From assembly GCA_047517485.1 (NCBI GenBank), contig JAKZSU010000234.1, positions 1 through 15,759 of the forward strand: a stretch of 15,759 nt of DNA, in the 5' to 3' direction. A model generated the notes under the pieces. It was not told the DNA's origin and made no database searches. It worked only from the letters and a program-made list of their open reading frames with translations. Position 1 is the first letter of the stretch; each line of letters opens with the position of its first letter. The stretch comes from JAKZSU01 sp047517485. Its GTDB lineage: Bacteria > Pseudomonadota > Alphaproteobacteria > UBA7887. Positions 14,257-15,759 of the stretch are shown here, in pieces. The position numbers were made by a program, and so were the translations under genes.

Positions 14257-15551
14257 TCAGAGCCCCAATCGGTCGAGCAAGCCGTACCAGGCGAACATCA
14301 GCTCCGAGCCGACCCCGTGCAGGCGCTGGAACGGGATCGGTTGGATCGGCGTTGGCGGCAAGGGCAGGGCGCTAGGATCGCCGCCGAGCGCATATTCGGC
14401 GACCGCCCCGCCCAATTGGCTGGCCATCGCCACCCCACGACCGTTATAGCCGAGCGCCATCATCAGGCCGGGGGTCGGCTCGTGGACGTGCGGCAGATGA
14501 TCGGTGGTGATTGCCACCAGCCCGCCCCAGCGATAGGGCCAGGCGACGGTCTCGAGCGCGGGAAACAGGCGGACCGCGCGCTCGCGCAACAGATCGAACC
14601 GGCGCTCGATCCCAACCCCCAACATCGTGCCCCGGCCGCCGACCATAAAGCGCCCCTCGGCGTCGAGGCGAAAATAGATCAGCAGCCGCTTGGTGTCCGA
14701 AGCACAGACGTGTCCCGGCATGATGGTCGCGCGTAAATCCGCCGGCAGCGGGTCGGTGGCGATCTGGAACGAGGCCACCGGCACCACCGAGCGCGCGACC
14801 GCCCCATGCGCCGGGTCGGCATAACCATTGGTGCCCATCACCACCCGGTCGGCGGTGACCGATCCGGTGGTGATCGCGAGGACGAAGCGGTCGCCGCGTC
14901 GTTCGATCGCGGTTACGCGTGTGTTGGAAATGATCCGCGCGCCCAGCCCACGCGCCGCGCGCGCTAGACCAAGGGTATATTTCAGCGGATGCAGCGCCCC
15001 GGCGCGGCGGTCGAGGCTGCCGCCGACATACCACGAACTGCCGAGCGCCGCGGCCAACGCCGCCCGGTCGAGCATCTCGACATCGGCGCCGCGCGCCCGC
15101 CATTGCGCGCAATGATCGTCCAGCGCGCGTAACCCGGTGTCGTTTTATGCGCCGGCCTGATCCACCCGCCGCGATGGGCGTCGCACGCGATCTGGTACTT
15201 CTCCACCAACTCGAACACGCGGTCGGCCGCGGCGCCGGCGAATTGGGTCAGGCGCTCGCCGCGTTCGGCGCCGAACCTTTCGACAATTTCGTCCGGATCG
15301 AGCTTCAACCCCGGAATCACCTGCCCGCCATTGCGCCCCGACGCCCCCCAGCCCGGCCGCGCCGCATCGACCACGACGACGCTCTTGCCAAGCTCCGCCG
15401 CCCGCAACGCCGCCGCCAAGCCGGTGATCCCGGCGCCGATGATGGCTAGGTTCGCCTCGACCGCCCCGTCCAGTCGCTGATCGTCCCAGCCCGGCGCTGC
15501 GGCCTCCCACAGCGAATTCATCTCAATCGGCAGATCGTCCATTGCGGCCAT
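14257..15551 (-). pseudogene. FAD-dependent oxidoreductase, PuuB/OrdL-like (DAO family), frameshifted
   Basis: The family oxidises amines or amino acids; gamma-glutamylputrescine oxidase (PuuB) is the nearest named type. The N-terminal part (from ATG 15551 or 15542) has NSLWEAAAPGW, the FAD motif IIGAGITGL (GAGITG at 39-44) and GASGRNGGQVIPG at 69-81, then IACDAHRGGWIRPAH. The reading frame then shifts at the A-run 15143-15146 (AAAA on the minus strand); the shifted frame continues NDTGLRALDDHCAQWRARG, LDRRAGALHPLKY and the C-terminal LGYNGRGVAMASQLGG to a TGA at 14257. Restoring one A would give 431 codons, close to PuuB (about 426 aa), and HKNDTG across the joint. So the gene is broken by a one-base deletion or by a sequencing error in a homopolymer. 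Everything else in the gene looks conserved, which suggests the lesion is recent or artefactual. Confidence 0.85.
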
Positions 15552-15759
15552 CAGTTTCGCCTACGCGGAAAAGGCCTATCACATTGGCGGCGATCCACGC
15601 TCACAAAAATAGGGGCGCCCTTAGCAGCCCGTTGAAAAAGGCGCTATTGACCGGGTTTCACTCGACGGCGAAACATAACGCGACGAAGGCGGTTTCGCCA
15701 TCCTCCGAGACGATGAGGACCATCTGAGCGACCAGAACGGCTCCAGCTGGCGCAATAAG
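15552..15759. other. Gene-free right edge with a possible insertion-sequence terminus
   Basis: No convincing coding sequence. GTAGGCG next to ATG 15551 may be the ribosome site of the oxidoreductase. From about 15622 the sequence TAGCAGCCCGTTGAAAAAG resembles the terminal repeat of IS1182/IS4-type elements (recalled pattern, not tested), which would place an IS running off the right edge. The short minus-strand frame entering from the edge and ending near 15660 is not recognisable. Confidence 0.25.

Noticed and set aside
1..15759. CRISPR arrays, tRNA or rRNA genes, intact transposases
   Set aside because: No regularly spaced direct repeats, cloverleaf with tRNA consensus, rRNA segments or transposase motifs were seen on either strand.

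Overview
The window is GC-rich (roughly two-thirds G+C over most of its length) and reads as chromosome of an alphaproteobacterium. The lineage is inferred from composition, gene style and the family mix; there is no rRNA or other marker here. Nearly all genes lie on the minus strand. The two plus-strand genes (19-2001 and 11764-12372) are visibly richer in A+T.

Layout on the plus-strand coordinate. 1-2001: a plus-strand TolB_N/TPR protein in which a second TPR block, homologous to its own C-terminal block, is fused in front of the TolB_N domain. 2031-5116: minus-strand zinc alcohol dehydrogenase, amidase and glutathione S-transferase; the last two overlap by ATGA. 5139-5297: a short remnant of the 3' end of a membrane transporter gene. 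5298-10692: the core of the leucine/isovalerate (liu) pathway, transcribed liuB-liuC-liuD-liuE (3-methylcrotonyl-CoA carboxylase beta, methylglutaconyl-CoA hydratase, carboxylase alpha, HMG-CoA lyase). This is the gene order of the classical liu operon, but no liuR regulator or liuA isovaleryl-CoA dehydrogenase precedes it. 10748-11581: a COG3618-type amidohydrolase. 11582-11763: an A+T-rich divergent promoter region. 11764-12372: a plus-strand GYF_2-like/TM2 membrane protein whose stop overlaps that of the next gene. 12369-13980: acyl-CoA dehydrogenase and a DUF3291 protein, overlapping by 14 nt. 13987-14252: a 266-bp palindromic, cloverleaf-foldable, MITE-like element. 14257-15551: a PuuB-like FAD oxidoreductase broken by a single-base frameshift. 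15552-15759: no gene; a possible insertion-sequence end.

How it works together. LiuB and LiuD form the biotin carboxylase that makes 3-methylglutaconyl-CoA, LiuC hydrates it to HMG-CoA and LiuE splits that to acetyl-CoA and acetoacetate. The acyl-CoA dehydrogenase at 12369-13511 carries its catalytic Glu in the SCAD/MCAD position rather than the isovaleryl-CoA dehydrogenase position, so the first step of the pathway is probably encoded elsewhere. The GST, amidase and ADH look like cargo co-transcribed downstream of liuE; their substrates cannot be read from sequence.

Most unusual item: the 266-bp element. It has 34-bp inverted ends (31/34), two further long hairpins that exactly fill the space between them, and TA at both ends. 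Removing it with one TA leaves a 12-nt gap between the oxidoreductase stop and the DUF3291 start, so it appears to have inserted into a compact operon. No CRISPR array, tRNA or rRNA gene was seen, and no intact transposase gene.
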